NCBI GenBank assembly: GCA_032622095.1
Contig: CP136068.1
Span: 115,867,509-115,931,508, forward strand
DNA from: Siphonodentalium dalli
Taxonomy: Eukaryota; Mollusca; Scaphopoda; Gadilida; Siphonodentaliidae
Direction: 5' to 3'
DNA length: 64,000 nt
The notes under the pieces were generated by a model, which worked only from the letters and a program-made list of their open reading frames with translations, made no database searches and was not told the DNA's origin. This document shows, piece after piece, positions 34,208-44,411 of this stretch (the first letter of the stretch is position 1; every line of letters begins with the position of its first letter). The position numbers were made by a program, and so were the translations under genes.

Positions 34208-35647
34208 CAAATTAAAAATCACCATAGCAACCAAACCAGTAGATGTATCTTAATGCATCATCCGTCAAATGTTATGCCATCATGATTAGAAACTGACAGT
34301 GCTAATAATTCTGATTGCCGGTTGCATTTTGTACGAGAAACCCTTACGTGATCCGCTTTGCCCGGGTCTCCCCTACTTGTTCGGGTGCGTGAAACTGATA
34401 AGTTAGTATCAAGGCGCTATATACCAACTGGAGGAATGCACTATTCTACTAACATCGCCGAAAATCTGAAGAAAATCGACCCTACCATTCCATAGAAAAC
34501 ATCGTCTGAGCTACGCTCTTGAAAATGTAAATATTTACTACTCGATTCGGGACGCATCTATCGGCGATAAACTAACGAAAACGATTTCGCCATCGAGAGT
34601 CACTGCATTGCATTAATATAACAATAACATGATTTTTGAGGGCGTTATGGTTTATTAACGGCCCGGCTGGAATGATTAACAGCCCAAGGGCCTATTAGCG
34701 GCCCGAGACGAAGTCGAGGGACGCTAATAGGCCCGAGGGCTGTTAATCATTCCAGAGGGCCGTTAATAAACCATAATGCCCGATGAAATCATGTTATTAC
34801 TATTATTACCACAGTTTTGGACATTTGACCCATTTGAGGATTTAGTGGAATACCGTAATGAAGTAGATTAAGAGAGAAATATTTTCAAGAACATTTAAAT
34901 TTGATATCATTTAACTTGTGAGCTGACACGGACTGACGGAGTCTCGAAAATAGGACAGGGGGAAAACCAGCATTGGAGACGAGTAACAACCAATGAGAGG
35001 CTGACAGCTAAAATTATCAATGCATAGGCCCTACTTACGCTTGATACAATAATTCAATCATATAGCGTGAATTCCAATCATAAAACCACTATAGTGTCGA
35101 GGAAATCGGATACATCTTCCCATTATTCAGTTGAAATAAACACGCCAGATCGGAAGTTGAAGGGACGTAACTCTCGCGATAATAAACGAGATCTATAGTT
35201 TCCGGGCGGCGGGCCGATATTGAACTAGGCTTCTCATTATCGGCCCGCGGCCCGCTGTTTTGGTAACAATACGCTATTTGGAACGCCCCGAAAAACATTA
35301 TCAACGGCCTAGAGAACGCCCTATAAAGTGGTAATAATATATAAGAATGACGGTGTGTGTTGTCAATTTGGATATAATATTTGTAAAAATGACTACTTTG
35401 AACAAGATTATTCTCCATTTATATTTTATCACCCTACCGGAATGTTTCATATCACTTTAAGGGTGATGACTAAACAGTTTCAATTGCCAATATAATATTT
35501 AAAAAGCATCTATAAGTGTATAGGTCTATACAAATCCTCGAAAGGGGGGGGGGGGGTCCCAAATTTGTCCGCGTATATAGAGGGCGGTGGATCCCTGGTT
35601 GGTGGTATTTTTATTTTCAGCCCTGTGTACGGAATTTGTTTTCGCAG
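34208..35647. repeat. Tandem segmental duplication, copy 2, split by an insertion
   Basis: 34208-34620 and 35342-35647 together match copy 1 almost base for base. The break falls exactly at TAATATA and is filled by a separate 714-bp insertion. Confidence 0.9.
34621..35334. mobile_element. 714-bp insertion with foldback left end
   Basis: TAATATA stands at 34614-34620 and 35335-35341 but once in the unbroken copy (near 33898), so this is an insertion with a 7-bp target duplication. Its first 178 bp form a palindrome (AATAACATGATTT ... AAATCATGTTATT, with TTATGGTTTATTAACGGCCC opposite GGGCCGTTAATAAACCATAA); the centre reads CGAGACGAAGTCGAGG. A GGGCGTT word near the left end has GAACGCCC near the right. 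The minus frame at 35089-35418 overlaps its right part and is not recognised. Confidence 0.85.
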
Positions 35648-35740
35648 ATCCCCCCCACCCCCCCCCCCACCTCCGATTTGACATTTTGGAATTTTTCTGC
35701 AAGCGTCCCCCCCCCCCCCCCCCCCCAACACACCCATCCC
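35640..35740. repeat. Poly-C/CCCCCACC tract
   Basis: Two long C-runs. Proline- or glycine-rich frames on both strands (35510-35881) come from these and are not genes. Confidence 0.9.
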
Positions 35741-35960
35741 CCATGCACACCCCGCCACTGGTCAATGCACATAAAACTAATTATGTGCGTGTGTGTTGGC
35801 TTTCATATGCATCAAATATATAACTCGCTTACAGCGAACTTTATTGAATTTCCTTTGTTCCCAGCGCAATTGAAATTTTAAATTCTATTCACTTGAATGC
35901 GCGTTGTAATTGGCCAACACTTTATGCGTGGTGTCTCCAAGCACGACCAAGTAACGGCTA

Positions 35961-35980
35961 CTCACGTGACATCACGTGAC
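35961..35980. promoter_or_regulatory. Double TCACGTGAC box upstream of exon 1b
   Basis: CTCACGTGAC and ATCACGTGAC stand side by side, 64-83 bp before the exon 1b ATG. They match CLEAR/E-box sites of lysosomal genes at nine of ten positions. Downstream DNA to the ATG (ACACAG.AA..., TTTGTTTTGAT, AAAATGCAGTC) is shared with exon 1a, so the duplication included the promoter-proximal region. Confidence 0.55.
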
Positions 35981-36043
35981 ACAGTAACATCACATGATTT
36001 TCTCTTTTTGTTTTGATGGGGAAAAAGAACACGTTTTGTTAAA

Positions 36044-36399
36044 ATGCAGTCATATTGTCTCAATATCGTGTTTCTTACCGTGCTCTTTTATTTGTCGTCT
36101 GCATCAGCCGGCAAAAAATATGAACCTAACTGGAAATCACTGGACGCTAGACCACTGCCACCGTGGTATGATGAAGCGAAAATAGGAATTTTCATTCACT
36201 GGGGAGTGTTTTCTGTTCCTAGTTTTGGAGGTGAATGGTTCTGGTGGGAGTGGCTTGGACAGAAAGTACTTTCATACGAATTGTTTATGCAAGCAAACTA
36301 TAAACCAGATTTCACATATGCCGATTTTGCTCCTCAATTCACCGCTGAGTTCTATGATCCATATAAATGGGCCGAAATATTCAAAGCATCAGGAGCAAA
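36044..36399 (+). CDS. FUCA: Alpha-L-fucosidase (GH29), first coding exon 1b
   Basis: Encodes a 23-residue signal peptide ([20 protein letters not shown] and on), then [50 protein letters not shown] and [20 protein letters not shown] to ASGAK. Length and order match the start of animal plasma/tissue alpha-L-fucosidases. The exon ends GCAAA|GTTAGT; joining the two leftover bases to the A that opens exon 2 gives lysine then [12 protein letters not shown], so phase and sequence agree. It is nearest to exon 2 and is the likely default first exon. A palindromic MITE begins about 30 bp after the donor, and a truncated exon 3 copy follows. Confidence 0.92.
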
Positions 36400-36428
36400 G
36401 TTAGTTGTGCGAATTGTCTCACTCTCCT

Positions 36429-36557
36429 CACAGTTACTGGACATAAAGTCGAAAATAAGGGTTTAATCAAGTTTATAAATTGGTATCGTAATATAATATA
36501 CCGATTTATAAACTCGATTAAACCCTTATTTTTGGGACTTTATGTCGAGTAACTGTG
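36429..36557. mobile_element. Palindromic MITE in intron 1
   Basis: Arms CACAGTTACTGGACATAAAG and CTTTATGTCGAGTAACTGTG (one or two mismatches) continue with AATAAGGGTTTAATC / GATTAAACCCTTATT and TTTATAAATTGGTAT / ATACCGATTTATAAA. It lies just after the exon 1b donor. Confidence 0.85.
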
Positions 36558-36608
36558 CTCTCAGTGAGTCATTGATTATATAAATGTTTAAAATAGCCAG
36601 GTTTTCCA

Positions 36609-36690
36609 GGTGAGCTTGCAACGGCCATTAGGAAAAAGACTGATATGCATTTTGGAGGGTATCATTCATTATTTGAATGGTTCAATGACA
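36609..36690 (+). pseudogene. Truncated copy of fucosidase exon 3
   Basis: After TTTTCCAG, the DNA reads [12 protein letters not shown] then [13 protein letters not shown] and breaks off. It matches the first 82 bases of exon 3 (45806 on) with four differences, and the intron-side AG is present. Exon 2 is absent between exon 1b and this piece. It is therefore debris of a partial tandem duplication of the gene; if spliced in, it would disrupt the frame. Confidence 0.85.
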
Positions 36691-37668
36691 GCTAGGATCT
36701 TGCTAGGGGTCACGCTATTAGTTTCAGCGAGGGCAGGGCCCCGCCAGGGATCACGCTGTTTGGATAATTATCTACACACAGTAACACACTACAATCTACA
36801 TGTATATCCAGGCAGCCTTGACTTAAGAAATAGTAATTAATTATAGTCAATTACAAATTACCCCATGTAGGGCCATGCATGCATACTAGTATCTGTCCAG
36901 ACTTGCCCATATTCATGTCTTTTTCTGGTGTGAACCTTTTAGAGATGCCTGTTGTGTTGTCAAGGTGATTTTTTATTTTTAAAAGAAATAACGGCCGTAA
37001 CAGGTACATGTAGTTTGAGTTTAATATCTCTCATTGAAAAATTAAAACTTTGAGCAATGATGTGGAAGTGGTACTGATTTATAATAGTGCTGAAACGGTT
37101 GACCTATTTTTGTAGCCGGTTAACCGCGACGTGTAACCGGATCATAAACGAATGTAAATCACCAAACACGAACGTCACAAAGCCACGTTTTGACAACTTG
37201 GCAGATAACACAGTGAACTAAAACTCGCAGTGTTTATAAATAGACTTGTCATCATGTCATGCTTGACCTGTTTGTACTGCAGTTGCGACTGCTACCTGAC
37301 TTGTTATCGTTCTCGTTTTGGGAAGAATATTGTGTGACCTACCGGTACATGTACATGTATATACCTGTACATATGTTGGTTCATGCAAATATTGGCAGTT
37401 TTTTATTGCCATTATAGCGATTACGAGACTGGCCGATTATTGATTATTAAGCCATGTGACTCAGGTATTCTAACTGCTGGGTGTTCTTTGGCAATTTGAG
37501 ATGGATGATAAACAAAATTATGAAGTTTGTGAACTTTATGAAGTTAACAAATGAAAATTAAAAAAACAGCTGAAAACCTGCTGAAAACAGTGTTTTCTGT
37601 TAGAAGACAATCAAATGCTGAGAATTAGTGATTAGGATGCAAATAAGTCCGACTGCACAGGAATACCA
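36691..37668. other. Intron 1 DNA; no gene seen
   Basis: Contains CCGGTACATGTACATGTATA-type words. At 37084 on, TAGTGCTGAAACGGTT starts an inverted match to the DNA just before exon 2. Confidence 0.4.
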
Positions 37669-39144
37669 CTTTGATTCGGACCTCCTATTTACCGAGAACA
37701 ACCGAGAACAAGTCCAAAATTAATAAATAAGTCATAATAATGTCCAAGTATAGTGTAATAAGTGTATATATCACTCTTAAGGGCAATTCCACGACGGAGA
37801 ATGAAATTTGTGAAAAAATTAAATCTTGAATATTGACTAAACAGTTTGAAAATCTGATAGTTATGGTATTCAAGTTATTGAAAACAGTTTTTCTCTCTCT
37901 CATATTCATCATTTTAGTGCTGAAAGCTTATGCCATTGTTAACCCACATGTGCTACTAATATTTTTGCCAAAAGTGGCTTGTAAGTTATTGAGCAAATAG
38001 TAACAATTATTTAAGATTGGCCTGTAGTATTTCAGTATTTAAATAGGTCGATGCACGCTATAATACATCTTGGGTTTATATTTCTGTGACTGATGTCCAT
38101 TTGGGGAAAAATATTTTTCAGAAATCTACATACAATATGTAATGTCAGTCACGAAAATACTACCTTTTTTGGTATAAAACAATATTGCATGACAATATAA
38201 CAACCATATCTTAGAGACGCTCAATATACCTGAGCCTCAATGTCTGTGTTCAAAATAAGCACCATTCGATGTCTAGGTTGACCGCTAGCGAGAGTTGAAA
38301 TATGTAATGTCAGTCACACGTAATGTCAGTCACGGCATGTAATGTCAGTCACGTTTTGTAATTTGTTCCTATTCTCAGGTAGATGACATAAAAATCTTGT
38401 AAGAAAACATACTACATGTTTTAATTTGATTTGTAAACATATGCAGTTCCATATAAGTGCATCTACTACTAGTAATTTTGAATATTGTTCTCATGATGTG
38501 CATGTATGTGAGCATTGAATGTACGGTATGTGTAGCGGTATTTAATATAATAAGAAATGTTTCAGAACATAGATGGCTAGTGAGTAATTCGTACACGTCG
38601 TACTTATCTCCTGAGATGTGTTTTTGCGATTTTAACATATGAAGTTTCTGTTATGGTCAGTGCTGGGAAGTTCTGGAAGTGGCCTTCACATGAAGACAAG
38701 CTATTATATCAACGGGAAGACATGCAAGAAACTGAATGGCCCAGTTGTTGTTAATTCATGTGGGAATTTTGATTTCCCAGATTTCCCAGCAAATAGTTAA
38801 ATGCATGGTATAGATGATGACACAGTGCAGTTCTCTGTTCAATATTATTTAGTGCGAATGGATGTACTGTGATATTACAGAGCTCTGATTCTTAATTGGC
38901 AGTACTATATATTGAGTGATTGGTTTAATGTTCTTATCTCCGAATAAACAAACTATCAATAAAATTCAATGTCATGATCATTGGTACACAATTGTGAATA
39001 TAATTCACCATTGGTCTATTCTAAAAAGAAGTATGCAAAGTCTGACTGCTAACCGGTATATATTTGGTGTCAATAGGCAATCGTGTGTCTTTTAACGCCC
39101 CAATATCTATCACAGTAACTACATATACTAACTTCTTATCACAA

Positions 39145-39290
39145 TAGGGATGTTTATTGAGAAACTTCTAACTTCTCCCTTCAAGCATTGATAAACTTAA
39201 ATTAGCTATGGATGTGGTGGAAAATATGCAACAAATTGTTTGACGTGTAAAGTTAGAAGTTTTTCAATCTAAACTTCCCTAATATTTCCA
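39145..39290. repeat. Small inverted-repeat element
   Basis: TAGGGATGTTTATTGAGAAA CTTCTAACTT is matched in reverse by AAGTTAGAAGTTTTTCAATC TAAACTTCCCTA. It is probably a MITE nested in the TTAA element. Confidence 0.6.
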
Positions 39291-39309
39291 GTAAAATCCT
39301 GCTGTTTGC

Positions 39310-39760
39310 ATGAAAAAAACCCACTACAAATGGGGCTGTAACAATTCATCATGATTTCAATGCATTGCAATTTAGTCAATGCATCACATAATAAATGTCT
39401 GAAGTGATACATTACGATTTATGCAAGACACACTTTTGAATAAAACTCATCAAATGCTTTCTAACAACACTCAAGAATTCAGTTTCTCAACATTTATTTC
39501 CAAGAGTGACATCAATTTCATTAATGACAAAGAGAAAGTTAGTAGGCAATTTACCCTTCCTAATTGCATGAATGATTTGTTGATCCCTACAATGAGCCTG
39601 AACGAGGCTGAATTAATTCATGGATATACATGTAGTGATATTCAGACAACTAGAAAAATTTTGTTCATCGTGGTTCACACCCCATCGAAGCATAAACATT
39701 GGGATGTGCATTGCAACGTGAACTTCCGCATTGTTACAGCCCTAACTACAAGTGGGCTGA
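39310..39760. repeat. Possible MITE with GGGGCTGTAACAATTC ends
   Basis: CCCACTACAAATGGGGCTGT AACAATTC near 39309-39340 matches in reverse GCATTGTTACAGCCCTAACT ACAAGTGGG near 39725-39755. The 117-codon + frame 39421-39774 lies between and runs into the right arm. It has no recognisable domain and is noted, not called, as a gene. Confidence 0.45.
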
Positions 39761-40919
39761 AAATTATCAGCTAGGTTATATATTCAGAAATTCATGTTGC
39801 CAGGTATAATAAACAGTGTGCTCAGACTTTAGTTGTGGTAATGAGTTGTTCAACTTCTACGAGAAAGTCCCAGTATTATGTTATCATATTTCTCGGGAGG
39901 CTGCCATACAATGACGATTCTTATCCACTTATTTATTTACTCAACTTGTATAAAAACAAAATATATCTCACTAAATACTGGTAAACAAGCTGTACCAGGG
40001 AAATTTCAACATAGATTTGATGTGAAATATCCAACTTCATATGCATGAAATATTTGTTGAAAATATTTGCCAAAGTATAAGACAACGACAACTACGCAAA
40101 TTGCCTCCCATTTTCCTGGTCTCTGAACGCTATTGTCAGAAAAACTTGTGCAAAAGGTAATTGAGAATTTGTTCATACCGTAGGCTAATGTTTTTTTGAA
40201 ATTCCAACTATAATAATTGAAAAAGGTGTTCATATTAAATTATTTGAATGTAAAACACTTAAATTTGAAATCCAGTTACGATGTATCTTGGATAATTTTG
40301 TGTAATGTCAGTCACGCTTACATTAGCCAATGTCATGTTCATGTGCTATATATGGCAATAATATATATTAAATGCATTTAAACCCTATATAATATTATTT
40401 TAGGGCACTAATTACTCATTTGGATCGGAAACTGTTGGAAATACTTGATATATTTCATAGCGTAATGTCAGTCACGAAATTAGTGTAATGTCAGTCACGC
40501 ATAATTTGGACAACAAAAAATATTTTATTATAGTTCTAAGCTTAAATTTTCCTTTTACATTATCTTGAAATATCTACCATGAAAAATTAACAAAGAAAAA
40601 CATATGAGTTTCTGTAAATTTAAGACAAATTTAATTTAAAAACAAGTTGGCAATGTGCCTTGATATTTTCATGTAATGTCAGTCACGCAAACATTGAACG
40701 ATGCCATTTTATCATCGCTTGACTAAATTCAGAACAATGCACATTTTTGGGTGCACCCTGGCACATGCCAACATCACACATAGAAATAAGATTATATATT
40801 TATACATGTTGCTGGTATTACCACAATTAATCTGGAAAAAGTTCTTTGAATGTAATGTCAGTCACGTGGAATTGCCCTTAAGTAGATATTGTACCATATT
40901 TGACCATTTAAATGACATA

Positions 40920-41294
40920 CCCCGCTGGACAAAACAAGTGTCCATTGGCACCGCGGTGTATTTGCCGTTCGGTCGCGGTGTCAGAGTTTGTAACTGCAGT
41001 TGAGCACCGCGGCCGAACGGCAAGTACACTGCAGCCGAGCGGCAAGTACACCATGGCCGAAAGGCAACTACAACGCGGCCGAATGGCATGTACATCGTGG
41101 TTAGATTTCGGGTTTGTATCATCTTTTTTCAGTTTAATGAACGTACACCGCAGCAACTACACCATGGCCGAATGGCAAGTACACCGCAGCCCAACTGTTG
41201 TTAGCCGGTGGAGCCGCAGTGTAGTTGCATTTCGGCCGTGGTGGCAACGCTAACCGCACCGCGGTTAAGTGGACACTTGTTTTGTCCAGCAGGG
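40920..41294 (+). mobile_element. TA-flanked MITE with GGCCGAAYGGCAASTACACC sub-repeats, copy 1
   Basis: TA at 40918-40919 and 41295-41296. Ends CCCGCTGGACAAAACAAGTG TCCA and TGGACACTTGTTTTGTCCAG CAGGG are inverted. The interior repeats GCGGCCGAACGGCAAGTACA-like words. A nearly identical copy in reverse orientation lies at 45967-46341. Frames through it on both strands mirror each other between the two copies. Confidence 0.92.
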
Positions 41295-41448
41295 TATATG
41301 TAGTTATTTTACGTATACCGAGAACTTGAAACGTCGCCGCCATGTTCTCGGCTGGCAGTAACACAAAGGCATGAGTCGTGCCTAAGTGTTAATTAACGGG
41401 ACCTGGGTCTGTTTGGTGATTAGAATTAATTGAGTTGTGTACACTAAT

Positions 41449-43054
41449 CAGGCTTGGGGCAATTACTTGTGAATGTAATTAATTACAATTACTTCAACAT
41501 TTTTCAATTACAATTCCCATTACATCTATTTCACAATGTAATTAATTACAATTACAATTACTTTGAAATGTAATTCAATTACAATTACAATTACATTTCA
41601 GCACATCATTGAAGTAGGAACACTTTTTATTTATATAAACTCTATTTGATAACAAAACATAAATTTAATACAAGCAAGATGAAATACACAGTGAAGCACA
41701 CTTGGTACAGAGCAGCCAATGTACTGAGTCCAGTATAGGTGTTCGTAGAACTGAGCGAATCATGATTTATAGCTGGCAATTCCAGCGTGTTGCATTGGCA
41801 GCTTGTAGTCAGGGTTGATCTTCTAGAAATTAGAATGATATCAGAGATTTATGAACTTTGCTAACTATCTTCAATGCTTTGGCATTCTTGACCGATGTTT
41901 TTGCATACTGAAAGATCCTAGTAGGTTGTTGATCACATGCTGATGGTGCTTGTGTGACTGTGGATTCATAGACATCATGATGGTTTCGCTATAAAATGAA
42001 AATAATAGAGTATTTTAGTAACACATATGTATCCATCATTTAATTATTAAGGGAATAAGACTATCTCAGTAAGTCAGACACACAGCCAGGCCAATTGTAA
42101 AGGACAATGAGATAATCAACACTCTGATTGTTAATTAGAGTCATAAACTTAATTAGCCTTTGTGGTCACCAGCTTACTGGTAACACAATGCCTCCACTGG
42201 ACAGTGCTAATTGGGGGATTATTGAGGCAGATATTTGTTCCCACTTTGTCATTCAGTTGCAAATTAGAAGGGACAAGAAACAATGCATATACCAATACCA
42301 CCATATGACTGAAGTTATATGTCAATGGAATTAAACAAAACTAATACATAGAAATGGAAACTTACCTTCAGATGTGTCACAAAATTGGAGGTAACTTTTT
42401 TGGAACTGGATATTGTAGTTGGGCAAAGTTCGCACTTCGCTTTCATGGGACACGATGTGTCTTTCTGCAAATTAAAATGCTGCCATATTTTTTGTCGACA
42501 TGTTGATAGCATTAGCAATGGTTGGTATGAATTTCTACCATAGCATATATACCATACCAGATGGATAAATGAAACATGATCATAAGAGTAATATATTATA
42601 GTGATCTATTCAGACTATTGTCAATTATTTGAAGTTGGTTTCTCATTGTATTTATCAAAACAAGCCTTCTACCTTAAAGGTTAACCAATGCTTAAGCAAA
42701 CAAACAGGAGGTGTCAACAGAATTCACCATTGAGACACAGTGGATAAAAACTCAGTGTTGTGACAGTGATAGCCAGTCACCAGTCTTACACATTGAAATT
42801 TGGAAAAAAAAAATTGAAGAAACCATTGGATGAATCATGAAAGAAAACTTTGAGAAGAAACAAGTACCGGTACCTGTGATTTTGAAGTAATTGAAATTAA
42901 ACCCTAATTACAATTACAATTACATCCTAACCAATTACAATTGCAATTACATGTAATTGAGAATAAACTCAATTACCAATTACATGCAATTACTTGAAAA
43001 AATGTAATTAATTACACTCAATTACAATTACAAATTACAATTACCCCATCCCTG
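41449..43054 (-). mobile_element. hAT-type element, internally deleted
   Basis: An 8-bp target duplication, ACACTAAT, stands at 41441-41448 and 43055-43062. Ends CAGGCTTGGGGCAATTAC and GTAATTACCCCATCCCTG are inverted with few mismatches. Both subterminal zones are filled with AATTACAATTAC repeats. A BED-finger exon lies on the minus strand; the catalytic and dimerisation domains were not recognised, so the copy is probably deleted and dead. Confidence 0.88.
42362..42518 (-). pseudogene. hAT transposase BED zinc-finger exon
   Basis: The minus frame includes KIWQHFNLQKD, MKAKCELCPTTISSS and NFVTHLK, the order WxxF, CxxC, then NxxxHL seen in BED fingers. It ends CTGAAG|GTAAGT at about 42362, so the last histidine of the finger would come from the next exon. 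Its position inside a bounded hAT element supports a transposase origin. The rest of the protein is not seen. Confidence 0.7.
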
Positions 43055-43159
43055 ACACTAATATGTGTTACTGTTAGTTAATCACTGCGATGTGTGAGTG
43101 CATAACATTGTAGGTGAGAAATATATTAAAGAAATAATTACAACTGATGCAAAAAAACA

Positions 43160-44190
43160 CCTTCTGTAATCTGTCACTTGGAAGAACAAATCCTACTTCT
43201 CAAATCAGCAATTGAAACTGGATCTATAATTGGTATCGACGGAACATTTAATCTTGCATCTTGCTATGTAACAACTATTATTTTTAAAAACCCTAATATT
43301 ATAAGGAAATCAACTTCAGATCCACCAATACTTTTAGGACCTTTATTGTTGCATTGGGATGGTACTTTTTAATCTTACCATCGGTTTTTATCTTATTTAT
43401 CAAGTAAATTAGCAGGCATTTCACAAGATACAGTAACATTTGGAACTGGTGATGAGTTGTAACTTGTGAATGCCATAACATCTTGTTTTCCAAACAGCAC
43501 GCATACACTATGCACACGCCATCTTAAGGACAATCTTCTCCATAATATAAAAAGACCGACAATGACGAGACTGTGCAAAAAGTAATCAATAAGGTTTTCA
43601 ATACAAAGACTGGACTTCTGAAGACAATTGACAATGGCAGACATACGATGAGACAGAAGCTGACATACTTACGCAAAACAGACGATATTTGACAAATTCA
43701 TTCATGCCGAGATTACGAACTAAAATATTTGACGCTCGAAAGCAAAATAAAAACATTCCTAAATTTTGGACTAATAACAATTGTGAATCAATGAATAATA
43801 TTATTAAATTATCAACCGATTGGAAAATATTAGAACTCCCAGACTTAACAGACAGACTTTATGAAATTGTAAATGATCAACTCAGGGATATTAGAAGTGC
43901 GCTGCACTCAACTGGTGACTTTCAGTTGGCGGAAAAATTCAAAGTAAGACATCAAATTTGGGTAAACTTGCCACCGGAACGAAGAGATAGACGTCTAAAA
44001 CAAATTCGACAATTTGTATCAGCTCCTTCGACTGTTTTGCTATCAACAGACGAAAAAAAAAAGTCCCAAAGGGCAATGTCACACACTCCCCTTAGATGGG
44101 GTAAATGTGTCAAACCGAGAAGACACTACAAACCGAGAACAGGCTTAATTATGAAACCGAGAAGACACTACAAACCGAGAACAAGCTTAA
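43160..44190 (+). pseudogene. MULE transposase (decayed, frameshifted)
   Basis: SAIETGSIIGIDGTFNLASC YVTTIIF and SDPPILLGPLLLHWDG match the start of the MULE catalytic domain, including the first catalytic aspartate in IDGTFNL. Frameshifts follow. FLSYLSSKLAG and FGTGDE then give the GTD-type block, and LVNAITSCFPNSTHTLCTRH LKDNL the C..H region. The 169-codon frame from 43689 holds FWTNNNCESMNNIIKLSTDW, with a glutamate in the NNxxESxNN block, then VNDQLRDIRSALHSTGDFQL. All blocks are in order, on the + strand, with at least two frame breaks, so it is inactive. The end repeats CACTACAAACCGAGAACA words like the terminal repeats. Confidence 0.85.
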
Positions 44191-44411
44191 TTAATTAAGC
44201 TGATACGCTGTGTGTTAAACGAGATCGTCGCTCGGTGGCGCTTACAATTTGTTAACAATATGTCGGTTAAATGCATAAAAGTAAACATTTTAATGAAAAT
44301 ATTGATGTCTACTGTAGATATTTCAAATAAAACACTATATTTAATGTATATAAGGCATTTTAAACCTTGTTCTCGGTTGTTCTTGGTAAATAGGGTGACC
44401 CCTTTGATTCG

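Larger units (their letters stand above)
37781..40877. mobile_element. TTAA-flanked 3.1-kb element with repeated GTAATGTCAGTCACG
   Basis: TTAA at 37777-37780 and 40878-40881; ends GGGCAATTCCACG and CGTGGAATTGCCC are inverted. GTAATGTCAGTCAC occurs nine times, all on the + strand: near 38139, 38303, 38320, 38339, 40302, 40462, 40485, 40673 and 40852. The last runs straight into the terminal repeat. The minus frame near 37685-37912 and others are unrecognised. TTAA with 5' GGG suggests a Kolobok-like or piggyBac-like non-autonomous element. Confidence 0.75.
37679..44401 (+). mobile_element. Mutator-like element (MULE), 6.7 kb including nested insertions
   Basis: CTTTGATTCG stands at 37669-37678 and 44402-44411, a 10-bp target duplication in the MULE size range. 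Ends are inverted: CTATTTACCGAGAACAACCG AGAACAAG on the left, CTATTTACCAAGAACAACCG AGAACAAG as the reverse complement of the right. A decayed MULE transposase lies at 43160-44120 in the same element. About three quarters of the length is later insertions. Confidence 0.88.

Noticed and set aside
35510-35881. Proline- and glycine-rich frames
   Set aside because: Products of poly-C/poly-G tracts.
39421-39774. 117-codon frame inside the TTAA element
   Set aside because: Complexity is normal but no domain is recognised, and the 3' part overlaps an inverted-repeat arm; too weak to call as a gene.
38139-40866. CRISPR-like or telomere-like dispersed repeats (GTAATGTCAGTCAC)
   Set aside because: Spacing is irregular and confined to a TTAA-bounded element.
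40862-41364. Overlapping frames of 76-113 codons on both strands, repeated at 45873-46363
   Set aside because: Both sets are the same inverted MITE with GGCCGAACGG sub-repeats; the protein similarity between loci is due to the element.
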